Assembly: GCA_023432005.1 (NCBI GenBank)
Contig: JAEYVF010000179.1
Coordinates: forward strand, 1 to 25,352
Length of the DNA stretch: 25,352 nt
DNA from: Actinomycetes bacterium
Lineage (GTDB): Bacteria > Actinomycetota > Actinomycetes > Actinomycetales > Microbacteriaceae
Direction of reading: 5' to 3'
The first letter of the stretch is position 1, and every line of letters starts with the position of its first letter. Below, in pieces: positions 1 to 7,719 of this stretch. The position numbers and the translations under genes were made by a program. The notes beneath the pieces were generated by a model. That model worked only from the letters and a program-made list of their open reading frames with translations. It was not told where the DNA came from and did no database searches.

Positions 1-468
1 CGCCGGGATCGCGCACCACAGCATCCAGCCCCACCGCAGCCGGAAGGCGACCGAATGGCGCAGGCCCACGGGTCGAAGGCCCACGCACAGCATCGCGAGC
101 GGAACGCACGGCAGCATGACGGATACCGACACGAGCAGGTAGATGAGGCTCAGCGGATTCGACGTGTCGCTCAGGTGGGCCAGCAGCGCGCCCTGATCGG
201 TGAGGAGGTCGAGATCGACGTCGCCCACGAGGAACGCCACGATGAACCACGCGATCGCCACGGCGACCGAGGCCACGATGAAGAACACCATGAAGAGCGC
301 GACGGCGACGAGCGGACGCCACCACGCGTACCGCGGGACGGCACGGAACAGGCGGTGGTAGGGCGCCGGATCCTCGACCGGCGGACTCGCCGGCGGCATG
401 GCGGGCGGGTACCAGGCGACCGTCGGCGGCACGGGCGGCGCGCCGAACGCGGGCCCCTCGGCGGTCAT
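1..468 (-). CDS. Membrane protein, N-terminal part; probable CPBP-family (C-terminus outside window)
   Basis: The reading frame starts with ATG at 468-466 and runs off the left edge, giving about 156 residues. The first 45 or so residues are rich in proline and alanine and probably cytoplasmic. A hydrophobic segment follows the motif RYAWWRPLVAV (about residues 52-80), and a second at about 110-135 precedes VGLRPVGLRHSVAFRLRWGW. A long Pro-rich start followed by PYHRLFRAVPRYAWWRP resembles actinobacterial CPBP intramembrane protease-like proteins, but the diagnostic EExxxR and HxxxN motifs would lie beyond the edge. The family call is therefore an inference. The start overlaps the glyS stop codon by one base (TGATG), so translation is probably coupled to glyS. 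Confidence 0.65.
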   Translation of the reverse strand, partial: MTAEGPAFGAPPVPPTVAWYPPAMPPASPPVEDPAPYHRLFRAVPRYAWWRPLVAVALFMVFFIVASVAVAIAWFIVAFLVGDVDLDLLTDQGALLAHLSDTSNPLSLIYLLVSVSVMLPCVPLAMLCVGLRPVGLRHSVAFRLRWGWMLWCAIPA

Positions 469-1853
469 CAGGCGCCGCGCAGTCGCTCGGCGAGGTAGCC
501 GTGGAGGCGGTCGAGCGACACGCGCTCCTGCGCCATCGAGTCGCGCTCGCGCACCGTGACCGCCTTGTCCTCGAGCGTGTCGAAGTCGACCGTGACGGCG
601 AACGGGGTGCCGATCTCGTCCTGGCGCCGATAGCGGCGGCCGATGGCCCCCGCGTCATCGAACTCGATCATCCAGTCCTCGCGCAGCGACGCGGCCAGCT
701 CGCGCGCGACGGGCGACAGCTGCTCGTTGCGCGACAGCGGCAGCACGGCCGCCTTCACGGGCGCGAGGCGACGGTCGAGGCGCAGCAGCGTGCGGGTGTC
801 GACGCCGCCCTTCGCGTTGGGGGCCTCGTCCTCGTGGTACGCGTCGATGAGGAACGCCATGAGCGCGCGGGTGAGCCCGAACGCCGGCTCGATGACGTAG
901 GGGACCCAGCGCTCGCCTGTCGTCTGGTCGAAGTACGAGAGGTCCTTGCCGGAGTGCTCCGAGTGGGTCTTCAGATCGAAGTCGGTGCGGTTGGCGATGC
1001 CCATGAGCTCGCCCCACTCGCCCGAGGCGAAGTTGAAGCGGTACTCGACGTCGACCGTGCGCTTCGAGTAGTGGCTGAGCTTCTCCTTCGGGTGCTCGTA
1101 GAAGCGCAGGTTCTCCTCGCGGATGCCGAGGCCGCGGTACCACTGGTAGGACGCGTCGATCCAGTACTGGTGCCATTCCTCGTCGGTTCCGGGCTGGACG
1201 AAGAACTCCATCTCCATCTGCTCGAACTCGCGCGTGCGGAAGATGAAGTTGCCCGGCGTGATCTCGTTGCGGAAGCTCTTGCCGATCTGGGCGATGCCGA
1301 ACGGGGGCTTCATGCGCGCACTCGAGAGCACGTTGGCGAAATTGACGAAGATGCCCTGCGCCGTCTCCGGGCGGAGGTAGTGCATGCCCTCCTCGTCGTC
1401 GACGGGGCCGAGGAACGTCTTGAGCAGGCCGGAGAAGGCGCGCGGCTCGGTCCACTGCCCGCGCGTGCCGCAGTTCTCGCACACGATGTCGGCGAGTCCG
1501 TTCTCGGGCGCGCGCCCCTTCTTCTCCTCGTAGGCCTCGAGGAGGTGGTCCTCGCGGTAGCGCTTGTGGCAGTGCAGGCACTCGATGAGCGGGTCGGAGA
1601 ACACCTCGACGTGGCCGGAGGCCTCCCAGACCTGGCGGGGCAGGATCACCGAGGAGTCGATGCCGACGATGTCGTCCCGGCGCTGCACCATGAACTTCCA
1701 CCACTCGCGCTTGATGTTCTCCTTGAGCGCGGTGCCGAGGGGGCCGTAGTCCCACGCGGAGCGGGAGCCCCCGTAGATCTCACCCGCCTGGTAGACGAAC
1801 CCGCGCCGCTTGGCGAGGGAGATGACCTGGTCGAGGGGATTGGGCGTCGCCAC
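468..1853 (-). CDS. glyS: Glycine--tRNA ligase (single-chain, dimeric class II type)
   Basis: This enzyme charges tRNA-Gly with glycine in the cytoplasm. The 461 residues match the homodimeric single-subunit type rather than the alpha2beta2 type. Visible class II features are motif 1 around RREWWKF/VGIDSSVI (residues 48-70), motif 2 with FRNEITPGNFIFRTREF (194-210), and motif 3 in EPAFGLTRALMAFL. A zinc-type insertion carries C92-x2-C95 and C125-x2-C128. The start is GTG at 1853-1851, preceded by AGGAG (1864-1860) six bases upstream, so this gene uses a Shine-Dalgarno start. A TAGGCT box at 1916-1911 is a plausible -10, giving a leader of about 50 bases. The stop overlaps the start of the downstream membrane protein. 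Identification is secure. Confidence 0.97.
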   Translation of the reverse strand: MATPNPLDQVISLAKRRGFVYQAGEIYGGSRSAWDYGPLGTALKENIKREWWKFMVQRRDDIVGIDSSVILPRQVWEASGHVEVFSDPLIECLHCHKRYREDHLLEAYEEKKGRAPENGLADIVCENCGTRGQWTEPRAFSGLLKTFLGPVDDEEGMHYLRPETAQGIFVNFANVLSSARMKPPFGIAQIGKSFRNEITPGNFIFRTREFEQMEMEFFVQPGTDEEWHQYWIDASYQWYRGLGIREENLRFYEHPKEKLSHYSKRTVDVEYRFNFASGEWGELMGIANRTDFDLKTHSEHSGKDLSYFDQTTGERWVPYVIEPAFGLTRALMAFLIDAYHEDEAPNAKGGVDTRTLLRLDRRLAPVKAAVLPLSRNEQLSPVARELAASLREDWMIEFDDAGAIGRRYRRQDEIGTPFAVTVDFDTLEDKAVTVRERDSMAQERVSLDRLHGYLAERLRGA

Positions 1854-1910
1854 GGGGAGCTCCTGATGATCGGGCCGCGCCGGCTTGCGCGGTGCGAGAT
1901 GAGAGCTTCC

Positions 1911-1916
1911 AGCCTA
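1911..1916 (-). promoter_or_regulatory. Candidate -10 box of glyS (TAGGCT)
   Basis: On the minus strand TAGGCT lies about 60 bases upstream of the glyS GTG, in the 95-bp gap after the aminotransferase stop. I found no convincing -35 box. The rest of the gap shows no T-box, riboswitch fold or strong hairpin that I can support. Confidence 0.35.
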
Positions 1917-1948
1917 CCGATCCCGGCTCGGCGCCATCGCACGCGAAC

Positions 1949-3013
1949 CTAGCGCTCGCGGACGGCCTTCACGATCGCGGCGACATCGTCCTCGGTGTTC
2001 CAGAGGTGGAACGACGCGCGCGCCCGGCCGGCGCGCCCCGAGATGCGGATGCCGGCGGCGGCCATCGCCGCGAGCTGCTCGCCATCCGGATCGGGCCACG
2101 AGACGATCGCCTGACGCTGGGCAGGAAGGCCGAGCTCCGCGCACAGCAGCTCGCCGAGGCCGGCCGCGCGATTCCAGATCTCCGGGATGGACAGCTCGGC
2201 GAACATGCCGATCGACTGCTCCGCGCCGATCCACGCCTGCCACGCCGGCGAGACGTCGAATCGCCGGGCATCGGACGCGAGCGTGATGTCGTGGCCGTAG
2301 CAGCTCTGCCAGACGTCCACCCCGGCATACCAGCCGCCCTGGATGGGTCGCAGGAGCGCGTCCGCGGCGGATCCGACCGTGAGGAAGCTCACGCCGCGCG
2401 GCGAGCACAGCCACTTGTAGGCATGGCAGACCGTGATGTCGAAGTCGTCGGCGCGCACGGGGAGCACTCCCGTCGCCTGAGTCGTGTCGCAGAAGGTGAG
2501 GGCGCCGTGTCGGACGGCGGCCTCGGCGATCGCCGCGGCATCCGCGACGACGCCCGTCGCCGACTGCACGAGCGAGTAGACGACGAGGAAGGTGTCGTCG
2601 GTGATGGCGTCGGCGAGCGCCTCGACGGGCACGGCCCGCACGCGCGCCCCGGGGCGCTCGGCGAAGGGAGCGATGAGCGACGAGAAGTCGCGAGCAGCGA
2701 CGAGCACCTCGGCGCCCGCGGGCACGGAGGCCGCCACGACGGATGCCTGCACGGAGGTCTGCGAGCCGATCGCGACGCGGGAGGCATCGATGCCGACGAG
2801 CCGCGCGTAGGACGCGCGGGTGCGCTCGATGACGGGGTCGTAGCCCTGGGGGTCGCGGTCGGCGCGGGCCCATGCCTCGAGGTCGGCGCGCAGCGCGTCG
2901 ACGGCGCGGCGGGGCGGGATGCCGATCGAGGCGGCGGCGATGTATCCGCGCGGTTCGCCGAACTCGGCGATCGCGGCGGCCAGCTCTCGGGACGGCGCGG
3001 TCAGGATGCTCAC
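1949..3013 (-). CDS. Class V-fold PLP-dependent aminotransferase/desulfurase-like enzyme
   Basis: This is a fold-type I PLP enzyme of the class V aminotransferase group; the substrate is not deducible. The PLP lysine is K200 in CHAYKWLCSPRG, and the cofactor-holding aspartate is in FCDTTQATG (about residue 176). It has the small-molecule aminotransferase length (354 residues) and lacks the SSGSAC cysteine loop of NifS-type desulfurases, so a sulfur-donor role is unlikely. I chose GTG at 3013 because a CAGGCT -10 box lies exactly six bases upstream with TTGTGC (3048-3043) 17 bp further, as in other leaderless genes here. An ATG at 3034 would add seven residues but has no better ribosome site. 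The gene is divergent from a LysR regulator, its probable controller. Confidence 0.85.
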   Translation of the reverse strand: MSILTAPSRELAAAIAEFGEPRGYIAAASIGIPPRRAVDALRADLEAWARADRDPQGYDPVIERTRASYARLVGIDASRVAIGSQTSVQASVVAASVPAGAEVLVAARDFSSLIAPFAERPGARVRAVPVEALADAITDDTFLVVYSLVQSATGVVADAAAIAEAAVRHGALTFCDTTQATGVLPVRADDFDITVCHAYKWLCSPRGVSFLTVGSAADALLRPIQGGWYAGVDVWQSCYGHDITLASDARRFDVSPAWQAWIGAEQSIGMFAELSIPEIWNRAAGLGELLCAELGLPAQRQAIVSWPDPDGEQLAAMAAAGIRISGRAGRARASFHLWNTEDDVAAIVKAVRER

Positions 3014-3088
3014 TCCTCCAGCCTGAGCGCCCATTACCTATCGCACAAGGTCATGTCTCGGATGGTATCCATTCGCTAGCGTTATGGA
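3014..3088. promoter_or_regulatory. Divergent promoter/operator region between aminotransferase and lysR
   Basis: This 75-bp region has back-to-back leaderless-type promoters. Minus strand: -35-like TTGTGC (3048-3043), 17-bp spacer, CAGGCT (3025-3020), six bases, GTG. Plus strand: TAGCGT (3077-3082), six bases, ATG at 3089. Two inverted repeats lie here. ACCT/AGGT arms (3036-3039 and 3048-3051) cover the aminotransferase -35. TCCAT/ATGGA arms (3068-3072 and 3084-3088) flank a perfect CGCTAGCG palindrome (3074-3081) on the lysR -10. Both are plausible LysR binding sites; neither is tested. Confidence 0.5.
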
Positions 3089-4042
3089 ATGGACGTGGAT
3101 CTCGACCTCCAGTCGGTGCGCATCGTGCGGGCGATCGCCGAGCACGGCTCCATCAGCCGCGCCGCACGGGCACTCGGGTACAGCCAGCCGGCGGTCAGCC
3201 AGCACCTGCGCCGAGCGGAGCAGCGGTTCGGCGTGCCGCTCGTGGTGCGCGCCGGGCGCGGCGTGCGCCTCACCGAGCCCGGCATGGTGCTCGCGCGTCA
3301 CGCGCAGTCGATCGGCCAGGCGCTCGACGCGGCGCGCGGCGAGCTCGCCGAGCTCGTGGGCCTGCGCACGGGCACCGTGCGGATGGCGGCGTTCCCGACC
3401 GCCTCGTCGACGATCATCCCGCGGCTCCTGCGCGGGCTGCGGGAGCGTCATCCGGGGCTCGTCGTGAGCTACGTCGAGGCGGAGCCGCCTGAGGCGCTCG
3501 CGATGCTGCGCGAGGGGCTCGTCGACCTCGCGGTGACCTTCGCCTACCCGGGCGACCGCGCTGATCCGCACCGCGAGTCGGAGGGGCCTGTCGAGATGGT
3601 GCCGCTCTTCACGGAGCCCGTCGTCATCGCCCTCCCGGAGACGCATCCGCTCGCCGTCGCGGGCGGTCCCGTCGAGCTCGCGCGGCTCGGCGGCGAGCGC
3701 TGGATCGCGGGATGCCCGCTGTGCCGGGGCCACCTGCTCGCGGCGTGCGAGGCCGTCGGGGTCGACCCCGAGATCGAGCTCGAGACCGACAACGCGATCG
3801 CCGTGCTCAACCTCGTCGCGGCGGGGCTCGGCGTCGCGCTCCTGCCGCGGCTCGCGCTCGCGACCGCGATCCCCCCGCACGGCGCCGCCGTTCGGGCGAC
3901 TCTCCCCTCGAGCGACCGCTCGATCCAGGTGGCCGTGCAGCACGGCTCCCGCCGGGTCCCGTCGATCGCGGCTGCGCTCGACGCCGTCATCGCGCTCGAC
4001 GGCGCCGACTGGGGCCTGTCCCCCACGTCCTCCGCCCCATAG
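3089..4042 (+). CDS. LysR-family transcriptional regulator
   Basis: This 317-residue regulator has an N-terminal winged helix-turn-helix (residues about 5-65). Its recognition region is GSISRAARALGYSQPAVSQHLRRAEQRFG, seen as GSISRAARALG then YSQPAVSQHLRRAE. The LysR effector-binding domain occupies about 93-300 (GTVRMAAFPTASSTIIPRLL; NAIAVLNLVAAGLGVALLPRLAL). The effector domain holds C209, C212 (CPLC) and C220 close together, which could be a redox or metal switch, though this is only a suggestion. The gene is divergent from the class V aminotransferase with 75 bp between starts, the usual layout for a LysR regulator and its target. The start codon directly follows TAGCGT plus six bases with no Shine-Dalgarno sequence, so the mRNA is probably leaderless. 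The inducer is unknown. Confidence 0.93.
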   Translation: MDVDLDLQSVRIVRAIAEHGSISRAARALGYSQPAVSQHLRRAEQRFGVPLVVRAGRGVRLTEPGMVLARHAQSIGQALDAARGELAELVGLRTGTVRMAAFPTASSTIIPRLLRGLRERHPGLVVSYVEAEPPEALAMLREGLVDLAVTFAYPGDRADPHRESEGPVEMVPLFTEPVVIALPETHPLAVAGGPVELARLGGERWIAGCPLCRGHLLAACEAVGVDPEIELETDNAIAVLNLVAAGLGVALLPRLALATAIPPHGAAVRATLPSSDRSIQVAVQHGSRRVPSIAAALDAVIALDGADWGLSPTSSAP

Positions 4043-4069
4043 TTCCCGTCCCGCGTCCGCGTGTTCACA

Positions 4070-4104
4070 CCCGTTTTCCGTCGGCGACGATCACGCGGAA
4101 CGGG
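4070..4104. terminator. Possible shared hairpin between convergent lysR and NAD operon
   Basis: CCCGTT-TTCCG (4070-4080) can pair with CGGAACGGG (4096-4104), leaving a two-base bulge and a 15-base loop. It lies in the 64-bp gap between the convergent stops of lysR and the last NAD-operon gene. There is no clear U tract on either strand, so it is only a weak terminator candidate. Confidence 0.3.
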
Positions 4105-4106
4105 GA

Positions 4107-5261
4107 CTATCGGCGGGTGTCGAGGCCGCCGACGGCCGCGACGGCCGCGACGACGCGGTCGACGATCTCGGATGCCATGCCCGGGGTCACGTCGGCCGGG
4201 AGCGTGAGGCGCACGGCCGTCTGGGCGACCTCGGGGGCGATTCCGAGAGCGAGGAGCACGGGCGAGGGCTCGCCGCTTCCCGCGGCACACGCCGACCCCG
4301 ACGAGGAGACGATCCCGCGCGCCTCGAGCTCGAGCAGCACGGCCTCGCCGCTCGTGCCCGGGAAGCAGAACGACGCGTGGTTCGGGAGCCGCTCGATGCG
4401 CGACCCCGTGAGGAAGGCGCGCGGCACGCGTGCGAGCACACCCTCGATGATCGTGTCGCGTGCGGCCGCGAGGGCGCCCTTGTGCGGGCGTTCGAGAGCC
4501 GCGAGGGCGATCGCCGTCGCGAACCCCACGACCCCCGCGACGTTCTCGGTTCCCGATCGCCTGCCGCGCTCCTGGCCGCCGCCGTGCACCAGGGGCTCGA
4601 GGGGCAGTGCCCCGCGCACGGCGAGGGCGCCGATCCCCTTGGGCGCACCGAGCTTGTGGCCGGCGATCGAGACGGCGTCGACGCCGAGCGCCTCGAGACC
4701 GACATCGAGCGCGTCGGCCGATTGCACGGCATCCGTGTGGACGGGCACCCCCGCCGCGCGGGCGATCGCCGCGAGGTCTCGGATGGGCTGCACCGTGCCG
4801 ATCTCGTTGCTCGCGTGCTGGATGCTCACGAGCGTCGTGTCGGGGCGGAGCGCGGCCGCGAGCTCGTCGGGCGACACCCGCCCGTCGCCGTCGACGGCGA
4901 GCTCGGTGACGTCGAAGCCGTGCAGGCGCCGAAGGTAGTCGACCGATTCCTTCACCGCCTCGTGCTCGATGACGCTCGTGATGACGTGCCGACCTCGCGG
5001 CGCGCCCAGCGCGATGCCCTTGATCGCGAGGTTGTCGGCCTCGGTGCCGCCCGAGGTGAAGACGATCTCGGACGGGCGGCACCCGAGCTGCTCGGCGATC
5101 GTCGCGCGCGCAGCCTGCACGGCGCGCGCCGCCCGCTCGCCGAGCTGGTGGTGGCTCGAGGGGTTGCCGAAGTCGCCCGTCAGGTAGGGCCACATGGTCT
5201 CGAGCACCTCACGGCGCACGGGGGTCGTCGCCGCGGTGTCGAGGTAGAGCAGCTCGTCCAT
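4107..5261 (-). CDS. nadS: Cysteine desulfurase, NifS/IscS-like, of the NAD operon (NadS)
   Basis: This PLP enzyme removes sulfur from cysteine as a persulfide for iron-sulfur assembly. Its 384 residues contain H100 in SVIEHEAV, D177 and Q180 in HTDAVQSAD, the PLP lysine K203 in SIAGHKLGAPKG, and the catalytic C325 in SSSGSACAAGS. It is the last gene of the NAD operon. The start lies one base after the nadC stop (TGACATG) and has no Shine-Dalgarno sequence, so it is probably translated by coupling. NadA needs an oxygen-sensitive 4Fe-4S cluster, and a dedicated desulfurase in such operons (nadS of Corynebacterium glutamicum; nifS beside nad genes in Bacillus) is established. The assignment to NadA maturation here rests on context. 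General IscS activity on other targets remains possible. Confidence 0.93.
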   Translation of the reverse strand: MDELLYLDTAATTPVRREVLETMWPYLTGDFGNPSSHHQLGERAARAVQAARATIAEQLGCRPSEIVFTSGGTEADNLAIKGIALGAPRGRHVITSVIEHEAVKESVDYLRRLHGFDVTELAVDGDGRVSPDELAAALRPDTTLVSIQHASNEIGTVQPIRDLAAIARAAGVPVHTDAVQSADALDVGLEALGVDAVSIAGHKLGAPKGIGALAVRGALPLEPLVHGGGQERGRRSGTENVAGVVGFATAIALAALERPHKGALAAARDTIIEGVLARVPRAFLTGSRIERLPNHASFCFPGTSGEAVLLELEARGIVSSSGSACAAGSGEPSPVLLALGIAPEVAQTAVRLTLPADVTPGMASEIVDRVVAAVAAVGGLDTRR

Positions 5262-5262
5262 G

Positions 5263-6108
5263 TCAGCCGACGGTGACGTCGAGCCCCAGGTCGAGGGCGC
5301 GCACGCTGTGCGTGAGCGCGCCGACCGAGATGACGTCGACGCCGGTCTCGGCGATCGCGCGCACGGTGTCGAGGCTCACGCCGCCCGATGCCTCGACGAT
5401 CGCGCGGCCCGCGACGAGCGCGACGCCCTCGCGCAGCTCGTCGGGCGTGAAGTTGTCGAGCATGATCGTGTCGACCCCGGCCGCCACGACCTCCTCGATC
5501 TGGTCGATGCGGTCGACCTCGACCTCGAGGTGCACCGTGTGGCCGAGCCGCGCCCGGGCGCGGCGGATGGCGTCGCCGACGCTCACGCCCTCGGAGGCGA
5601 GCACGGCGAGGTGGTTGTCCTTCGCCATGACCGCATCCGAGAGCGAGAAGCGGTGGTTGTGCCCGCCGCCGTCGCGCACGGCCTGACGCTCGAGGATGCG
5701 CAGGCCCGGCGTGGTCTTGCGCGTGTCGACGATCCGCGCCGCGGTGCCGTCGACCTCCGCGACGTAGCGTGCCGTGAGCGTCGCGATGCCGCTCATGCGC
5801 TGAACGAGGTTGAGGGCGATGCGCTCCGCACGGAGCACGGCGCGCGCCGAGCCCTCCACGCGCGCGAGCACGGCGCCCGGAGGGAACGGCTCGCCGTCGT
5901 CGAGGCCGAGCTCGATCGTCGTGTCGGAAGCGACGAGCTCGAAGACGCGTGCGAAGACGAGGGCGCCCGAGAGCACGCCGGGCTCCCGCGCGACGAGGGC
6001 GGCGGATGCCACGGCGCCCTCGGGCAGGAACGCCTCGCTCGTGATGTCGCCCCACGGCGCGTCCTCGGCGAGGGCGCGGCGGATGATGTCGTCGATCTGC
6101 TCGCTCAC
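5263..6108 (-). CDS. nadC: Nicotinate-nucleotide diphosphorylase (carboxylating), quinolinate phosphoribosyltransferase
   Basis: NadC converts quinolinate and PRPP to nicotinate mononucleotide, CO2 and pyrophosphate. The 281 residues show ALAEDAPWGDITSEA near the start, RTLxLN-like ERIALNLVQRMSGIATLT, DTRKTTPGLRILE, GGGHNHRFSLSDAVMAKDNH, LEVEVDRIDQ, MLDNFTPDEL, and the C-terminal EASGGVSLDTVRAIAETGVDVIS, split here at conserved blocks. The frame is open upstream, but I chose GTG at 6108. It overlaps the nadB stop as GTGA and is preceded by AGGAGG seven bases upstream. A longer start at 6168 would add 20 residues unlike the family. It sits in the operon between nadB and the desulfurase. Confidence 0.97.
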   Translation of the reverse strand: MSEQIDDIIRRALAEDAPWGDITSEAFLPEGAVASAALVAREPGVLSGALVFARVFELVASDTTIELGLDDGEPFPPGAVLARVEGSARAVLRAERIALNLVQRMSGIATLTARYVAEVDGTAARIVDTRKTTPGLRILERQAVRDGGGHNHRFSLSDAVMAKDNHLAVLASEGVSVGDAIRRARARLGHTVHLEVEVDRIDQIEEVVAAGVDTIMLDNFTPDELREGVALVAGRAIVEASGGVSLDTVRAIAETGVDVISVGALTHSVRALDLGLDVTVG

Positions 6109-7718
6109 GCGGGCACCTCCTCGGTCACGGCGGCCGTCTCGCGGCGCCAGGCGAGCGAGTGCCGCCATTCCGGGCGGGTCTCGGGGGCGTCCGTGCGGTC
6201 ATGAGCGCCGCGCGACTCCTCGCGCACGATCGCCGCGTGCGTCACGATGCGCGCGAGGTCGAGCAGGTTGCGGTCCTCGAGCTCGGAGACGCTCGTGGGC
6301 GCGAGCCTCCACTCGGCGAGAGTCTCGGCCGCCGCGCGCAGGGTCGCGGCGTCGCGCTCGAGGCCGACGGCCGCCCACATGAGGTTCTGGATGTCGACAC
6401 GTGCGGGTGATCGAGGAGCGGCAGACGCGGGCGCGCGACCCTCGAGATCACCGGGATGCAGCACCTCGAGGTGGTGGTCTCGAGACGCGTGCGGCTGGGC
6501 CGCGCGCTCCTCGGGGCGGGCCGGGGCCGCATCCGCGTCGAGCGCGTCGGCGACGCGCCAGGCGAACACGAGCGACTCGAGCAGCGAGTTGGAGGCGAGG
6601 CGGTTGGCGCCATGCACGCCCGTGCACGCGGCCTCCCCGACGGCATACAGGCCGGGCACGCTCGTGCGTCCGTCGAGATCGGTGCGCACGCCGCCCATCC
6701 AGTAGTGCGCTGCGGGCGTGACGGGGACCGGCTCGCGCGCCCAGTCGAAGCCGTGCTCGCGCGTCACGCGCGTGATGCTCGGGAAGCGCTCGGCGAGGAA
6801 GCCCGCGCCGCGCACCGCCTCGACGACCGTCGCGTCGAGCAGCACGGGCCGGCCCTCCTGCCGCGACATGGCGGCGGCGATGCCCCGGGCCACGACGTCG
6901 CGCGGGGCGAGCTCGCCGTCCGGGTTGACGTCGAGCATGAAGCGTCGCCCGTGCTCGTCGAGGAGCACGGCGCCCTCGCCGCGCACGGCCTCCGAGATGA
7001 GGGGGCTGCCCGGAACCGCGAGGGCGGTGGGGTGGAACTGGTAGAACTCCACGTCGGCGAGCTCGGCGCCCGCGCGCCACGCGGCGGCGATCCCGTCGCC
7101 CGTCGTGACGGTCGGGTTGGTCGTGTGGCGGTAGAGCTGCCCCGCTCCCCCCGAGGCGAGCACGACGGCATCCGCGTCGATGCGGAACGGGATGCCGGCG
7201 GGGCCGACCGCCTCGATACCGCCCACCCGTTCACCCGCATCCGCATCGGACACGACCACGAGGTCGCGCATGAAGGTGTGCTCGTGCACCTCGACCGCGA
7301 GCGATCGCACGGCACGCAGGAGCGCGACCTCGATCGCGAGGCCCGTGGCGTCGCCCCCCGCGTGGATGACGCGCCGTGCCGAGTGCGCCGCCTCGTGCCC
7401 GCGTGCGAGCTCGCCGTCGGCGGCGCGGTCGAACTCGACGCCGAGCGCGATGAGGTCGCGCACGCGCTGCGGGCCCTCGGTGCACAGCACCTCGACGGCC
7501 GGCAGGTCGCACAGCCCGGCTCCCGCGCGCAGCGTGTCCTCGATGTGCGAGGCGGCCGAGTCGTCGGGGAAGAGCGCCGCCGCGATCCCGCCCTGCGCGT
7601 ACTTGGTGTTCGACTCCGCGAGCTCGGCCTTCGTCACGAGCACGACGTCGTGACGCGCGCTCGCACGGTAGGCAGCGATGAGTCCGGCGATGCCCGTGCC
7701 GACGACGACGACGCGCAT
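6105..7718 (-). CDS. nadB: L-aspartate oxidase
   Basis: NadB is a flavoprotein that oxidises L-aspartate to iminoaspartate, the substrate of NadA. The 537 residues begin with the FAD Rossmann motif VVGTGIAGLIAAY. They continue with ESNTKYAQGGIAAAL, the substrate-site HSARRVIHAGGDATG, EFYQFHPTAL and the C-terminal FAD contact GLYAVGEAACTGVHGANR followed by LASNSLLES. The succinate dehydrogenase-like helical domain follows. I chose ATG at 7718 because it opens directly on the FAD motif, sits one base after the nadA stop (TGACATG) and has GAAGG just upstream. The frame continues to 7769 but those residues overlap nadA and are unlike the family. The C-terminus overlaps nadC by four bases. Confidence 0.97.
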   Translation of the reverse strand: MRVVVVGTGIAGLIAAYRASARHDVVLVTKAELAESNTKYAQGGIAAALFPDDSAASHIEDTLRAGAGLCDLPAVEVLCTEGPQRVRDLIALGVEFDRAADGELARGHEAAHSARRVIHAGGDATGLAIEVALLRAVRSLAVEVHEHTFMRDLVVVSDADAGERVGGIEAVGPAGIPFRIDADAVVLASGGAGQLYRHTTNPTVTTGDGIAAAWRAGAELADVEFYQFHPTALAVPGSPLISEAVRGEGAVLLDEHGRRFMLDVNPDGELAPRDVVARGIAAAMSRQEGRPVLLDATVVEAVRGAGFLAERFPSITRVTREHGFDWAREPVPVTPAAHYWMGGVRTDLDGRTSVPGLYAVGEAACTGVHGANRLASNSLLESLVFAWRVADALDADAAPARPEERAAQPHASRDHHLEVLHPGDLEGRAPASAAPRSPARVDIQNLMWAAVGLERDAATLRAAAETLAEWRLAPTSVSELEDRNLLDLARIVTHAAIVREESRGAHDRTDAPETRPEWRHSLAWRRETAAVTEEVPA

Positions 7719-7719
7719 G

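Noticed and set aside
1854..1948. T-box or riboswitch before glyS
   Set aside because: The leader is only about 50 bases and shows no specifier loop or antiterminator sequence.
501..1952. 483-codon plus-strand frame opposite glyS
   Set aside because: It is antisense to a certain gene, and its composition (Val/Leu/Arg/Glu repeats) is typical of a reverse-frame shadow.
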